Source: Helicoverpa zea
Lineage: Eukaryota > Arthropoda > Insecta > Lepidoptera > Noctuidae
NCBI RefSeq assembly: GCF_022581195.2
Contig: NC_061469.1
Span: 5,208,001-5,272,000, forward strand
Reading direction: 5' to 3'
Length of the DNA stretch: 64,000 nucleotides
Shown: one piece after another, positions 51,301-56,165 of the stretch
Layout of the letters: each line of letters starts with the position of its first letter
How positions within the stretch are numbered: position 1 is the stretch's first letter
The notes under the pieces: generated by a model
The model's input: only the letters and a program-made list of their open reading frames with translations
Told to the model about the DNA's origin: nothing
The model's database searches: none
Position numbers and translations under genes: made by a program

Positions 51301-52555
51301 CAAAAGTGGCTTATAATTCAACTCATCATCTTATCAACCGCAGGATGATCATCTGTTTATTTTCAAAAGTACCGAATAGAAGCGGCTTTGTATTACTGTA
51401 GTCAAGATTTGGTCCTTCCCGCAAAATTTTTTGAATTTTGGCAATAAGGTCATATTGGGCGTAGAAAATCTTAAGAATTTCAACCTCCATCTGTTGTCAA
51501 CTAAACTGAAATCTCTATATTTCCTTTATTAACATGCTTCTTTATATTTCCAGCAAACGCAAAGCATTCATCGAGCTCGTAAGCACGGAACGCCAAGTTA
51601 CCCCCAATTGGGGTGAATGCGAAGACCGGCGCGGTCTTCTCCGAGCCATGCTGATGACCGCGTGTGACCTCGCCGCGATCACCAAGCCGTGGCCGGTGGA
51701 GCGAAGGGTGGCGGCTTTGGTAGCTGGTGAATTCTTCAGACAAGGAGACCTGGAGCGGCAGAACTTGAATTTGACACCTATTGTGAGTGTGGTAGAGTTG
51801 AAATTGCTGTGGAAGGTTTTGGAATAAGAATAGTTGCATTGTGGATTTATTTGATGTACCTTTAAATAGTGTAGAATATTCTATAAGTCAGAATTTCAAG
51901 CCTTTTGTATATCATTTGAATCTATTTTCTATTTACCTACTCCACCATAACAAGACTGCATTTGATATAAGTTTTATTTTTATATGAAATTTATGACTAA
52001 TGTTGTGTATTCCAGGACATAATGAACCGGGATAAGGAAGATGAGCTCCCTGCGATGCAAGTCAAATTCATTGACACCATATGCCTGCCTATCTATGAGG
52101 TAACAAATTGTTTACCAGATCGTTACCATGGCGATCGATAATCTGCTTCTTTTTTATCTTAACCAACCCAATTAACCCTTTCACATGTTACATGCTAATT
52201 TATGTTTATCATCTTCCAGGCATTCGCAGTCCTGTCACCGGCATTACAGCCACTGCTGGACAGAGTGAAGAGCAACCGCGGCCACTGGATCGACCTCTCC
52301 AACAACGACAGCGGAGAGAAGTTCGACTACGGACTCGACAAGGAACCCGAGAGGAACGACAAGTCCAGCATCAGCTCACAGAACGTCGACGATACAGAGA
52401 ACACGTACGAAGGAGACAGCAGTGGAGCCGTCAGCCTCTCCTCAGAAACAAACTCCAAATACGAAAACCTTGAAAATCCCGTCGTAGGACTGCTCTGCAA
52501 TAACGTCCTCACGCTACGAGACCCCAACAAGTTCTGTCAACTCAATGACTATTAA
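9160..52555 (+). CDS. GAF-domain cyclic-nucleotide phosphodiesterase, PDE5/PDE6-like (5'-incomplete, 13 exons)
   Basis: This gene encodes a class I cyclic-nucleotide phosphodiesterase that should hydrolyse cGMP (possibly also cAMP) in the cytosol. Thirteen exons join in phase to give 734 residues plus one split codon. GAF-A covers about residues 1-108 and GAF-B about 165-300. Both keep the cyclic-nucleotide NKFD-type motif (N89-K90...F96...D100-E101; N270-K271...F277...D281-E282). The catalytic domain is at about 380-660. It has YHNWRH (metal ligand H402, and H406), CHDLDHRG (H442, D443), MEHHHF, TACDL (D557) and the nucleotide-binding glutamine Q610. The linker KRNQVLLDLA and the block FDQCLMILNSPGNQIL read like PDE5. 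GAF-A and GAF-B also share wording with PDE11, so PDE11 remains the alternative. The first residues of GAF-A and the N-terminus are missing from the window. The end, FCQLNDY, has no CaaX box, unlike the prenylated fly Pde6. All visible introns are GT-AG. Confidence 0.93.
9311..12854. other. Phosphodiesterase intron, nothing recognised
   Basis: This is the 5' part of the 17.2-kb intron. It is AT-rich, with no repeat boundaries or conserved frames seen. Confidence 0.5.
12855..14151 (+). mobile_element. Mariner-family (Tc1/mariner) element, inactive
   Basis: The element has inverted repeats of about 30 bp. The right end in reverse complement begins CGAGGGCTGCCTTTTAAGTT and the left end CGTAAGGCTGCCTTTTAAG, with a one-base length difference. 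Each end is flanked by TA (12853-12854 and 14152-14153), the mariner target duplication. Length is 1297 bp, typical for mariner. It sits in the large phosphodiesterase intron, in the same orientation as the gene. Confidence 0.92.
13030..14065 (+). pseudogene. Mariner transposase pseudogene
   Basis: The frame starts near an ATG at 13030 (MEMSKENLRAIIF) and is quickly broken. It later shows LSDKPREGRPKNAMTED, IDVVRQLILADRYVTYCEIE, ISGTTIQKILHEELGVKK and ILHHDSVSSHTARQT, all mariner landmarks. Conserved tryptophans are now TGA at 13390-13392 (SR*IPHLL) and 13519-13521 (GDES*IY). Several frameshifts follow, and the C-terminal part is open at 13772-13978. The third catalytic aspartate (normally CDYF) reads TNYF, so the protein would be inactive even if the frame were whole. 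Confidence 0.9.
14383..14599. repeat. Perfect 78-bp inverted repeat with 61-bp loop
   Basis: Arms 14383-14460 and 14522-14599 are exact reverse complements over 78 bases, including ttaaccgacttcccaaaaca and its complement. The arms carry the GAAGTCGGTT motif seen again at 15126 and 51169. A transcript of the intron would form a long hairpin. Confidence 0.93.
14404..15137. repeat. Dispersed repeat bounded by TTAACCGACTTCC / GGAAGTCGGTTAA
   Basis: The two outer ends are inverted copies of the same roughly 17-bp sequence. Inside lie the right hairpin arm, a tandem duplication and a run of about 21 adenines at 15070-15090, followed by accggccgaattgagaacct. It is probably an old lepidopteran interspersed repeat. 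No coding frame is conserved. Confidence 0.55.
14660..14895. repeat. Two-copy tandem repeat, about 126-bp unit
   Basis: Both copies contain atacaaatatt, aagcccaa, cgaggta, ttcagttgtcgagttccc, catcatcag and aaaccttcactgttg in the same order. A third, more diverged part (tcctcagggtttccatcatc) follows near 14975. Confidence 0.75.
15138..17297. other. Intron sequence, nothing firmly recognised
   Basis: AT-rich DNA with homopolymer runs. Weak transposase-like wording on the minus strand around 16884-17177 could not be supported. Confidence 0.4.
17298..17706. mobile_element. GC-rich foldback element with perfect 87-bp arms
   Basis: Arms 17298-17384 and 17620-17706 are exact reverse complements over 87 bases, beginning cttagggtgcgtccacatct. 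The 235-bp centre is also very rich in CG (gcgcgcgagctgcgcgcg-type). TA borders both GGGTGCGTCC ends. The absence of mismatches indicates a young insertion or recent correction. Long open frames on both strands are artefacts of the composition. Confidence 0.88.
18819..18915 (-). repeat. Inverted copy of the repeat at 22554-22663
   Basis: A 28-base block at 18819-18846 is the exact reverse complement of 22636-22663. Weaker matches (acatggacatgcc, aatcccggga) extend to about 18915. The two copies point toward each other and bracket the hAT-type gene. Confidence 0.75.
19150..19320. promoter_or_regulatory. CG-rich segment upstream of the hAT-type gene, possible promoter/5' UTR
   Basis: About 170 bases of very high GC content with many CG dinucleotides (gggcagcgggaggggcgcgg) stand in AT-rich intron DNA. 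It lies 1.1 kb upstream of the transposase ATG. Function as a promoter is inferred from composition and position only. Confidence 0.35.
19788..20400 (+). other. Possible 5' UTR intron of the hAT-type gene
   Basis: A strong donor (catttgg|gtaagtg at 19788) and an acceptor (attgttttag ending at 20400) lie just upstream of the ATG at 20425. If used, they would join a noncoding first exon from the CG-rich segment to the coding exon. Confidence 0.35.
20425..21909 (+). CDS. hAT-superfamily transposase or transposase-derived protein (CGGBP1-like), intact 494-residue frame
   Basis: The protein starts with a BED-like zinc finger: C30-x2-C33, then H47 and H53. Next comes a DDE core with D144 (SLDETTD), D215 (LCTDSVAYM), the hAT CxxH motif C239/H242 (CFAHALHRV), TRWGTW at 295-300 and the acidic residue E439 in the C-terminal STDVERSFSIYK block used for dimerisation. 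The triad is complete and there is no stop or frameshift. An acidic, serine-rich tail ends the protein. The family includes active hAT transposases and domesticated DNA-binding proteins related to CGGBP1. It lies in the 17.2-kb phosphodiesterase intron on the same strand, with its own A-rich 3' end. Clear hAT termini with 8-bp duplications were not found, so autonomous element versus host gene is undecided. Confidence 0.85.
   Translation: MPNIKEETVQKWISEYPELLYDHASRSIYCSKCESHITAKKCNINRHVEGAVHKGTFKRPPEEFYSDLIKFLVLCNIPWSQMKNPAFKEFFQKYICTVCCCTCTSRKVPDESLLRKVYLDKVFTNKIKTIYEKNQTEKLWISLDETTDFLGRNIVHFLIKPLHENISNRPYLIACKMLEVVNGQTIANFVIQCLENLWQNSFEEKVDNILILCTDSVAYMISAGQKLKCYLPQLKHVTCFAHALHRVSEQIRMEYNDVDILISNVKKIFLKAPSRVRIFKRKYPDLPLPPQPIITRWGTWLEAASYYAKHFDAIKDVLSHLCSSDAIAIRNAKNILQKENIQNELQYIDEYFSVIPFALKELQKHHLTLSDSFLILDTVRTCINECASENIKNKIEKVIERNPDIDILREWSEKIVRNETDDQILLKCKFAPMTSTDVERSFSIYKWIMDVKRNTLKMDNIEKLMVIYFNSVDGDGFFSEELVDDETSSSTGLE
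21951..22095. repeat. Inverted repeat just after the hAT-type gene
   Basis: The sequence ttcatcacgcgcagtagcgt at 21952 pairs, with a few mismatches, with cttcacgtcactgcgagtcg at about 22070. The arms are about 28 bp and the loop about 90 bp. It starts some 40 bases after the stop codon. Confidence 0.65.
22431..22663. repeat. Two tandem copies of an approximately 120-bp unit
   Basis: Copies start near 22431 and 22554. Both contain an aattcccgg block, ggaaatatttggcatat, tgttatgtcc and a ctctacctattcc-like block. The second copy is closer to the inverted copy at 18819. Confidence 0.7.
23172..23350 (+). mobile_element. Helitron-like element, diverged
   Basis: It begins TCCTCCCTAATATTATAATA and ends near ggacgcgggtgaaacctact. 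It shares its 5' end with the copies at 1036 and 60980, while the 3' hairpin and CTAG end are eroded. Confidence 0.55.
23351..26559. other. Intron sequence, nothing firmly recognised
   Basis: AT-rich DNA. The minus strand at 25365-25740 has somewhat higher GC but no recognisable protein. Confidence 0.45.
26560..26667 (+). CDS. Phosphodiesterase exon b (GAF-A)
   Basis: This is a phase-0 exon of 36 codons between ttgttgcag and gtatgt. It encodes DERFNHDIDQQTGYKT and LLCMPIKD...IGVAQ, the cyclic-nucleotide pocket strands of GAF-A. It is separated from the previous exon by a 17.2-kb intron full of mobile elements. Confidence 0.93.
27427..27675 (+). CDS. Phosphodiesterase exon c (GAF-A end and linker helix)
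   Basis: This phase-0 exon has 83 codons, acceptor cttccag and donor gtatgt. It starts VINKQSDGPF and includes the NKFD-type motif, FCGIGLRNAQLYE, then the long linker helix KRNQVLLDLARMVFEEQ. That helix joins the GAF domains in PDE5-type enzymes and mediates dimerisation in the family. Confidence 0.94.
27676..31953. other. Intron sequence, nothing recognised
   Basis: First part of the 13.6-kb intron before GAF-B. AT-rich, only short chance frames. Confidence 0.5.
31954..32923. mobile_element. Internally deleted inverted-repeat transposon, about 970 bp
   Basis: The ends are inverted copies. The left reads ctatagttcggccattcaga and the right, in reverse complement, ctatacttcggccgttcaga; both continue with gaatgcgttcctgacac. 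Inside, a plus-strand frame ends in a short acidic, serine-rich tail (GEDDDEDTTSSSKSESD, stop at about 32650) followed by AATAAA. This looks like the 3' end of a lost transposase ORF. Superfamily is not assigned. Confidence 0.65.
34428..34520. repeat. Direct repeat, copy 1 (about 90 bp)
   Basis: It shares agtgtcgcatagttgtaa, gttaatgtta and tcggacgagacaaaaac with the copy at 34886-34973, in the same orientation. The two flank another dispersed repeat. Confidence 0.75.
34641..34832 (+). repeat. Dispersed repeat, copy 1
   Basis: It is closely related to 55961-56150. Shared blocks include caaaagacagcccccaaaa, cttcaccacttcctatgtgt, ttttgctgggaagaagaagt and ggcgcaacaaactccccagc. The local open frame is not conserved between copies. 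Confidence 0.8.
34886..34973. repeat. Direct repeat, copy 2
   Basis: Second copy of the unit at 34428-34520, with a short deletion in the middle. Confidence 0.75.
36175..36761. mobile_element. Harbinger-like nonautonomous element, about 590 bp
   Basis: The ends are inverted repeats: left cctggttcccatggtgcgtg and, in reverse complement, right ccggcttcccacggtgcgtg. TTA occurs at both outer edges (36172-36174 and 36762-36764), which fits the three-base duplications of PIF/Harbinger elements, though exact ends are uncertain by a few bases. GC-rich arms enclose an AT-rich centre with a short ORF. Confidence 0.65.
36323..36466 (+). pseudogene. Truncated N-terminal ORF, Harbinger-transposase-like
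   Basis: The frame encodes 47 residues starting MQSERERVVAAAAAVILI and ending with the basic-aromatic block KKKPRRWWISAYNK before a stop. A basic RRWW motif near the start is typical of insect PIF/Harbinger transposases. Nothing of the catalytic part remains before the right end of the element. Confidence 0.5.
36762..39695. other. Intron sequence, nothing firmly recognised
   Basis: AT-rich, with a short degenerate repeat (aatagtatagtgaa-type) at 37357-37425. A GC-rich 130-bp patch at 38940-39070 has no recognisable protein. Confidence 0.45.
39696..39882. mobile_element. TTAA-flanked MITE, 187 bp
   Basis: The arms are near-perfect inverted repeats (agtttcttcatcaaaagtta on the left and its complement on the right). 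They continue through aatgtctaaagtaaaagtaa. TTAA lies directly outside both ends (39692-39695 and 39883-39886), as in piggyBac-type insertions. Confidence 0.75.
39887..41279. other. Intron sequence, nothing firmly recognised
   Basis: AT-rich DNA up to the acceptor of GAF-B exon d. A gaagtcggtttt motif lies at 41234, about 45 bases before the acceptor. Confidence 0.4.
41280..41438 (+). CDS. Phosphodiesterase exon d (GAF-B start)
   Basis: This is a phase-0 exon of 53 codons between taattccag and gtgagg. It encodes VLLVHEASKGSFSRVFDLE and later INIGITGYVATTGE, the first strands of GAF-B. A lineage-variable acidic stretch (LEAGDDTDLN) lies between. The preceding intron is 13.6 kb. Confidence 0.92.
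42045..42125 (-). repeat. Degenerate tRNA-like or SINE-head sequence
   Basis: On the minus strand ggctacgtagtggagcggtt ggtatatcgc carries a good box A. A box B is not convincing, so it is more likely a decayed SINE head than a tRNA gene. Confidence 0.3.
42658..42792 (+). CDS. Phosphodiesterase exon e (GAF-B)
   Basis: This is a phase-0 exon of 45 codons between cattttcag and gtgagt. It encodes TVNIADAYLDPRFD and TILCMAIKN...IIGVIQ. It corresponds position for position to exon b of GAF-A, as expected for duplicated GAF units. Confidence 0.94.
43360..45414 (-). mobile_element. Complete 2055-bp DNA transposon, CACTGG/CACAGG ends, TTA duplication
   Basis: The left end begins CACTGGTCAACA and the right end, in reverse complement, CACAGGTCAACA. 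Both then reach ttttggtgccga, with the right arm about 10 bases longer through an A-run. Subterminal blocks ctacgtgtag also match in inverted order (43457 and 45302). TTA flanks both ends (43357-43359 and 45415-45417). One long minus-strand ORF fills most of the element. It lies antisense in the intron between phosphodiesterase exons e and f. CAC...GTG ends with 3-bp duplications recall CACTA-type elements, but the superfamily is not proven. Confidence 0.82.
43531..45195 (-). CDS. Transposon-encoded 554-residue protein, putative transposase of uncertain superfamily
   Basis: The frame is uninterrupted and nearly fills the element at 43360-45414. The N-terminus has three CxxC pairs (C16/C19, C60/C63, C96/C99), a probable zinc-binding region. 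An acidic serine-rich segment follows at about 138-165. The central part has the blocks WRLFIDSSKRSLKCVLLHNG and WSICVDLKMVNFLLGQQSGY, with a CFYCLWD motif after them. The C-terminal part has the block SEEQGERFHQDLKTMEERYQ and a basic end (KSRKKK). Proteins with this GERFHQD...MADYCW ending recur in arthropod genomes as uncharacterised multi-copy families. The two conserved aspartates and the glutamate of GER are plausible catalytic residues, but this is inference. It is unlikely to be a phosphodiesterase-related host gene. Confidence 0.8.
   Translation of the reverse strand: MSSSRRSCVNDPNMFCYICGEYTVKKFRKPITDFIKSAYFSYFNSQIEDKNKPWIPQIVCKMCYEHLRQWVSGKRSRMRFGVPMQWREPKNHFDDCYFCCVNLHGVNVKKMIYPDLQSARRPLPHSEEVPVPTFGFTCESSCEETDSNASSDSDIEETASSEPKPFTQVELNDLIRDLELPKESAELLASRLKEKNLLASGTKVTFYRTREQDLLPFFNSENDLVFCSDVQGLLLKMGLSKYQPSEWRLFIDSSKRSLKCVLLHNGNQFGSVPIAHSTKLKEEYQNIALVLGKIKYNEHKWSICVDLKMVNFLLGQQSGYTKYPCFYCLWDSRAKQQHWRNRDWPVREMLEVGKQNVINPSLVPRDKIILPPLHIKLGLMKQFVKALDKNGQCFSYITRKFRSLSIEKIKAGIFDGPQIRILINDTNFSSSMTSLELLAWNSFVEVTKNFLGNHKSSNYSEIVNNMLENFKNLGCNMSIKVHYLHSHLDQFPENLGSYSEEQGERFHQDLKTMEERYQGRWDQHMMADYCWGMQRDCPATPHSRKSRKKKFLCT
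46350..46450 (+). repeat. Fragment of a dispersed lepidopteran repeat
   Basis: The sequence gtcccactactgggcacagg cctcctctcacacggagaag is a block often seen in interspersed repeats of moths and butterflies. It sits about 150 bases upstream of exon f. Identification rests on recall of the motif. Confidence 0.4.
46582..46731 (+). CDS. Phosphodiesterase exon f (GAF-B end)
   Basis: This is a phase-0 exon of 50 codons between atatttcag and gtaagt. It starts LINKFDELLF (NKFD-type motif) and contains FAIFCGMGIHNTHMYE and MAKQSVTLD, which leads into the catalytic domain. Confidence 0.95.
47296..47346 (+). CDS. Phosphodiesterase exon g (17-codon microexon)
   Basis: This short in-phase exon encodes VLSYHASASLDDAQRLR between gattgcag and gtaagt. 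LSYHA is the conserved helix that precedes the PDEase domain in PDE5/6/11. It is too short to be found as an isolated reading frame. It is supported by perfect splice sites and continuity on both sides. Confidence 0.92.
48377..48631 (+). CDS. Phosphodiesterase exon h (start of PDEase catalytic domain)
   Basis: This is an 85-codon exon between tttcgcag and gtgagt. It encodes FDDIEMTDDD, RMFLDLDFVERF, LCRWLLSVKKNYR and YHNWRHAFNVAQMMFA. It therefore supplies the first conserved histidines of the catalytic pocket. Confidence 0.96.
48695..48877. mobile_element. GC-rich MITE, 183 bp, TTA duplication
   Basis: The arms begin GGGTCAATCCCCACTGAAAG and, in reverse complement, GGGTCAATTCCCACTGAAAG. They match over about 41 bases with two differences. 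TTA flanks both ends (48692-48694 and 48878-48880). The centre is almost pure G and C. It lies 63 bases after the donor of exon h. Confidence 0.85.
49630..49739 (+). CDS. Phosphodiesterase exon i (HD metal-binding motif)
   Basis: The exon lies between ttgcttcag and gtaagt and ends two bases into a lysine codon. It encodes LECLALIIGCLCHDLDHRG and TNNSFQI, the HD-type metal-binding helix. Confidence 0.96.
49786..49865. repeat. CA microsatellite with a 14-bp hairpin
   Basis: A TG/TTTG stretch at 49788-49801 is the exact complement of 49807-49820, with an AAAAA loop. About 25 CA-type dinucleotides follow. Confidence 0.85.
49934..50315 (+). mobile_element. tRNA-derived SINE, 382 bp, perfect 15-bp target duplication
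   Basis: An exact direct repeat, ACTAGTAGCAGAACA, flanks the element (49919-49933 and 50316-50330). The head has pol III promoter blocks: box A tagtgggtaaagg (49947-49959) and box B gggttcgatccc (49985-49996). The body continues without a reading frame and ends ggctcggaagaagaag. The perfect duplication indicates recent insertion into the intron between exons i and j. Confidence 0.9.
50916..51104 (+). CDS. Phosphodiesterase exon j (EHHHF motif)
   Basis: The first base completes the lysine codon from exon i. The exon encodes SPLAQLYSTSTMEHHHF, QCLMILNSPGNQIL and ILSTDLAVYF, and ends two bases into a serine codon before gtaact. This block reads closest to PDE5. Confidence 0.95.
51128..51182 (-). 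repeat. Short copy of the GAAGTCGGTT dispersed repeat
   Basis: The block caccgaattaagaaactctt cccttttgggaagtcggt matches 15095-15134 (accggccgaattgagaacct then tttttggaagtcggtt). It begins only 23 bases after the exon j donor. Confidence 0.65.
51554..51782 (+). CDS. Phosphodiesterase exon k (TACDL motif)
   Basis: The exon lies between atttccag and gtgagt. It completes the split serine and encodes KRKAFIELV, MLMTACDLAAITKPWP and VAGEFFRQGDLER. The aspartate in TACDL is a conserved metal ligand. A short insert (STERQVTPNWGECEDR) replaces the variable loop. Confidence 0.95.
52016..52099 (+). CDS. Phosphodiesterase exon l (nucleotide-binding glutamine)
   Basis: This is a phase-0 exon of 28 codons between tattccag and gtaaca. 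It encodes MNRDKEDELPAMQVKFIDTI; the Q of AMQ aligns with the invariant purine-binding glutamine. Confidence 0.95.
52220..52555 (+). CDS. Phosphodiesterase exon m (C-terminal exon with stop)
   Basis: The last exon follows atcttccag. It encodes the final catalytic helix (SPALQPLLDRVKSNRGHW), then about 90 residues of acidic, serine- and asparagine-rich tail, and ends with TAA at 52553-52555. The last residues, FCQLNDY, leave no CaaX prenylation box. Confidence 0.94.
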   Translation, partial: AFAVLSPALQPLLDRVKSNRGHWIDLSNNDSGEKFDYGLDKEPERNDKSSISSQNVDDTENTYEGDSSGAVSLSSETNSKYENLENPVVGLLCNNVLTLRDPNKFCQLNDY

Positions 52556-54072
52556 CTTATCCCGCTATAGACTATGACAATGTGATAAAGTGAATAAGCG
52601 GCTTGTTAGTGCTCCCACGTTTCAAAGGCCAATAGCGAAGCCAAATCGTCCATTTAGGATGTTAGGATTAGAATACTTTAAGTTTCTAAGTATCTAGCAC
52701 AACTAACAAAAATTCACTAAGTTTTATTAATTGTGATTCGTAAGTTGTATTGCATTTTAGAAAATGAATTTATTTGTCATCGTGTCGTGTGTTCATTTGT
52801 TTATATTTCACATCATTATTTTCCTATTGGTCTGCTTGGAATGTCGGACGGTCACGTGAATACATTATAATGCAGTTCGCGCGAGTTTCTACTGACAGCT
52901 GTGTGATATTCGTTTAGTAAATAGATGATTTAGTCGAATTTGAAATTTATCTAAACGCATGGCGTAATTATTCGATAAGTTGTCATGACCATCGCCGCAC
53001 TATTTTTATACACTTCATTATGTAGCTTTACATTTTTAAGTACCTATAAGAGAAAAATTTACAAGTAGGTATGTTATGTTTTTAATTTACCTCATTCGTC
53101 TATTCCTACTACGTATTACATGAAGTTGTTTCGTGTGTGTCGATAGTTTTGGTATCATTTAAGATACAGTTTACAGCTAATGAAATATTCAATTTCTCAT
53201 AGAAACAAAAATATTTCGACCCTTTTTAAATAATCTAATCCCCTCTAACCGCAGTAAGTGTAACAAAACAGGGCCTAACTGTCGTGACGTAGTCGTATGA
53301 CCAAAATACCAAAAACTTTTATGTAGTTGTTGTACTAAAATCTTATTGTTTTCTGTTATTCGGATTTATCATTAATTCTTTCATAACTGTGTATTTCATT
53401 ATGGAAAATTTTAAATTATTATAAATTCTATTATTAAAAATGTTTGATTATATGAATTGAGTGTGTGTGTGGAAATATTATGGTATACACTTGCGACATT
53501 TCGTGTGTATAAGACGTCAACTAGTTATTTCCAGTCGCACAACGTAATTTTTGTAAATAATTAATCAATGTTATAAATACTGTAATACTAACATGTTGTA
53601 ATTTTGGTAAGTACTTATTATAAATTCGGGTTTTCTCTAATTATTACTACATGGATAATTTTTGTTCTATATCTGCTTATAGGAACTGTGGCCTCGCATT
53701 ATTTTTCAAGACAGTTATGGCACCCGCTGATGATCCATTCCAATGTAATTTTCGATTAAAAATAGATTTTTTTCATCAACTTTGTTTGTGTTGTCCGCTA
53801 AGTTTTTATAGCGAAAGTGTCAATTATATCTGAAATTAAATTTATCATTCTAAATAACGTGCAAACGTTATTGGAACGATAGTTTAAAATCTGTAAACTT
53901 TGTTACACATGTTTTATTAAACTGCAATATTTTGCACTTTTCTTATAAAATGTACATTCGCTAGTAGTTGTTCTTCTAGTATTTTATTCAATTTGACTCT
54001 TAACGATCATGTCTTAATTTGAATGCGTTTTTGTACTTTATAAATGTTTTTAAAATATTGCAAATTAATAAA
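52556..54072 (+). other. Probable 3' untranslated region of the phosphodiesterase
   Basis: AT-rich sequence follows the stop codon without another supported gene. An AATAAA at 54067-54072 is one possible polyadenylation signal; the true 3' end is not determined. Confidence 0.35.
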
Positions 54073-54628
54073 TAATAACATTCTAACGTACAAAGTTAAG
54101 ATTTAAACAACTTTCCCCTCTATGTATGCTTTATATTTGGAAGCAAAACAATTTCGAGTTGTTACTTCACATTTTGGACTTCTTCATACATAATTATGAC
54201 CAAATCCTCCATAAAGAAAGTTAAAGAAATATATTTTGTAATTGGAATAATTCTCTCTATAAGCATTAGATATTTACATGAAAAAAATCTCAAATTAATT
54301 GTGGTAATAAAACTATGTACAACATTAATTTTAAGATTGCTGTAAGTATTATTAGAAAGTAATTAGAAAAATAATAATTGTAATTCACTAAATGACGAGT
54401 TGTATGGTGTGTGAATAATTGTGGAGGTTGTTTTGTTCCAAACAAAAATGTTATTTATTTATGATTAAACAAATTTTGAAATAAGTGATGTTTTTAATTT
54501 CTAAAAGTTAAGGAAATCGGCACGCAGATGATACATACCCATTCGAGGCGACTGTACAAATGGCCAGAACAGAAAATCATGTTTTGATAGTACACTGGGT
54601 AGGTACTTTTTTATACTATACTAAATGT

Positions 54629-55365
54629 GGGAATACATAGGGCAGTTCATAGAGTGTACATAAGGAAATACATAGGGGAGTTCATAGAGTGTACAGAAAG
54701 AAATACATCGGGGAATTCATAGTGTACATAAGGAAATACATAGGGGAGTTCATAGAGTGTACATAAGGAAATACATAGGGAAGTTCATAGAGTGTACATA
54801 AGGGAATACATAGGGGAGTTCACAGAGCGTACATAAGGAAATAATAGAGGGAGTACATGGAGTGTACATAAGGAAATACATAGGGGAGTTCATAGAGTGT
54901 ATATAAGGAAATACATAGGGGAGTACATGGAGTGTACATAGGGAAATACATAGGGGAATACATAGAGTGTACATAAGGAAATACATAGGGGAGTTCATAG
55001 AGTGTACATAAGGAAATACATAGGAGAGTTCATAGAGTGTACATAAGGAAATACAAAGGGGAGTTCATAGAGTGTACATAAGGAAATACATAGGGGAGTT
55101 CATAGAGTGTATATAAGGAAATACATAGGGGAGTACATGGAGTGTACTTAAGGAAATACATAGGGGAGTTCATAGAGTGCACATAAGGAAATACATAGGG
55201 GAGTTCATAGAGTGTACATAAGGAAATACAAAGGGGAGTTCATAGAGTGTACATAAGGAAATACAAAGGGGAGTTCATAGACTGTACTACATAAGGAAAT
55301 ACATAGGCGAGTTCAAAGAGTGAAGATAAGGAAATAATAGCGGGAATACATGAAGTGTACATATA
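54629..55365. repeat. Minisatellite, about 21 copies of a 35-bp unit
   Basis: The unit reads approximately taaggaaatacataggggag ttcatagagtgtaca. Variants with gagtacatggagtgt recur at intervals (about 54853, 54915, 55132), hinting at a higher-order arrangement. An open frame on the minus strand (PMYFLMYT repeats) is a by-product. Confidence 0.95.
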
Positions 55366-55367
55366 TG

Positions 55368-55522
55368 TATAGCTTATGGCCTTTCTCGATAAATGGGCTA
55401 TCTAACACTGAAATAATTTTTCACATCGGACCGCGCGAATCTCAGGAACTACTTTCCTGAGATTCGCGCGTTCAAACAAACAAACAATCAAACAAACTTC
55501 AGCTTTATAATATTAGTATAGA
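55368..55522 (-). mobile_element. 5' part of a Helitron-like element, abutting the minisatellite
   Basis: On the minus strand the element starts TCTATACTAATATTATAAAG at 55522. It runs to the minisatellite edge through agtgttagatagcccattta. It contains a perfect 17-bp hairpin at 55432-55470. The 3' hairpin and CTAG end were not found on the far side of the minisatellite. Confidence 0.6.
55432..55470. repeat. Perfect 17-bp hairpin inside the Helitron fragment
   Basis: cgcgcgaatctcaggaa and ttcctgagattcgcgcg are exact complements separated by ctact. Confidence 0.95.
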
Positions 55523-55960
55523 TAAGTACAGAAATGTTTTCTCATAAGTGTAGTTTTTGCTGTGTGAAGACGATGTCTGTCCTTGCCTCGTCTGTTTCGT
55601 ATTACGGTATCGGACAATTGTGGAAATAGAGCTATCTGTATTTTTTTACGTTAAACATTGCCGAATACTTATGTGTTGAGTGTTATAAATAACTGTGTTA
55701 TCGTAAATAACTTTAATGTCAGGTGATACTAGGGTTGCCACCTTTTTTTTTGTCAGATAAAGTGCATTGGTAATAATAGCTAAGAAAAAAAAAGTACACA
55801 GTATAAAAATAAAGTACAATTTATTTTTATTTATTGTTTTGTTTAAAAACATATTTTTTATTGCTTTTTGGGGTTTTTATCAAATTAGTATCTTTACTGA
55901 ACAATTGTGACAATGACAATAACACTGACTCAACTCAACTCAAAATCGTTTATTCAAATT

Positions 55961-56165
55961 AGGCTGATAAATCAGCACTTTTCGAACGTCAAAAACAAAA
56001 GACAGCCCCCAAAAACGCCCGCCCTTCACCACTTCCTATGTGTTTTTGCTGGGAAGAAGAAGTGGCGCAACAAACTCCCCAGCAACACATGTCTGTCTGT
56101 AAGGTTTGAAGAACCAGAATGTATACAAAACAAGTCAAAAAGTCATAAAAATATCATTATCACAT
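55961..56165 (+). repeat. Dispersed repeat, copy 2
   Basis: Second copy of the repeat at 34641-34832, nested inside the hAT-type element. It ends in an A-rich tract near 56190-56210. Confidence 0.8.

Noticed and set aside
54750..54998. Minus-strand frame with PMYFLMYT repeats
   Set aside because: It is a translation of the 35-bp minisatellite.
54629..55365. CRISPR-like array of short repeats
   Set aside because: Units are contiguous tandem copies without unique spacers, and the genome is eukaryotic.
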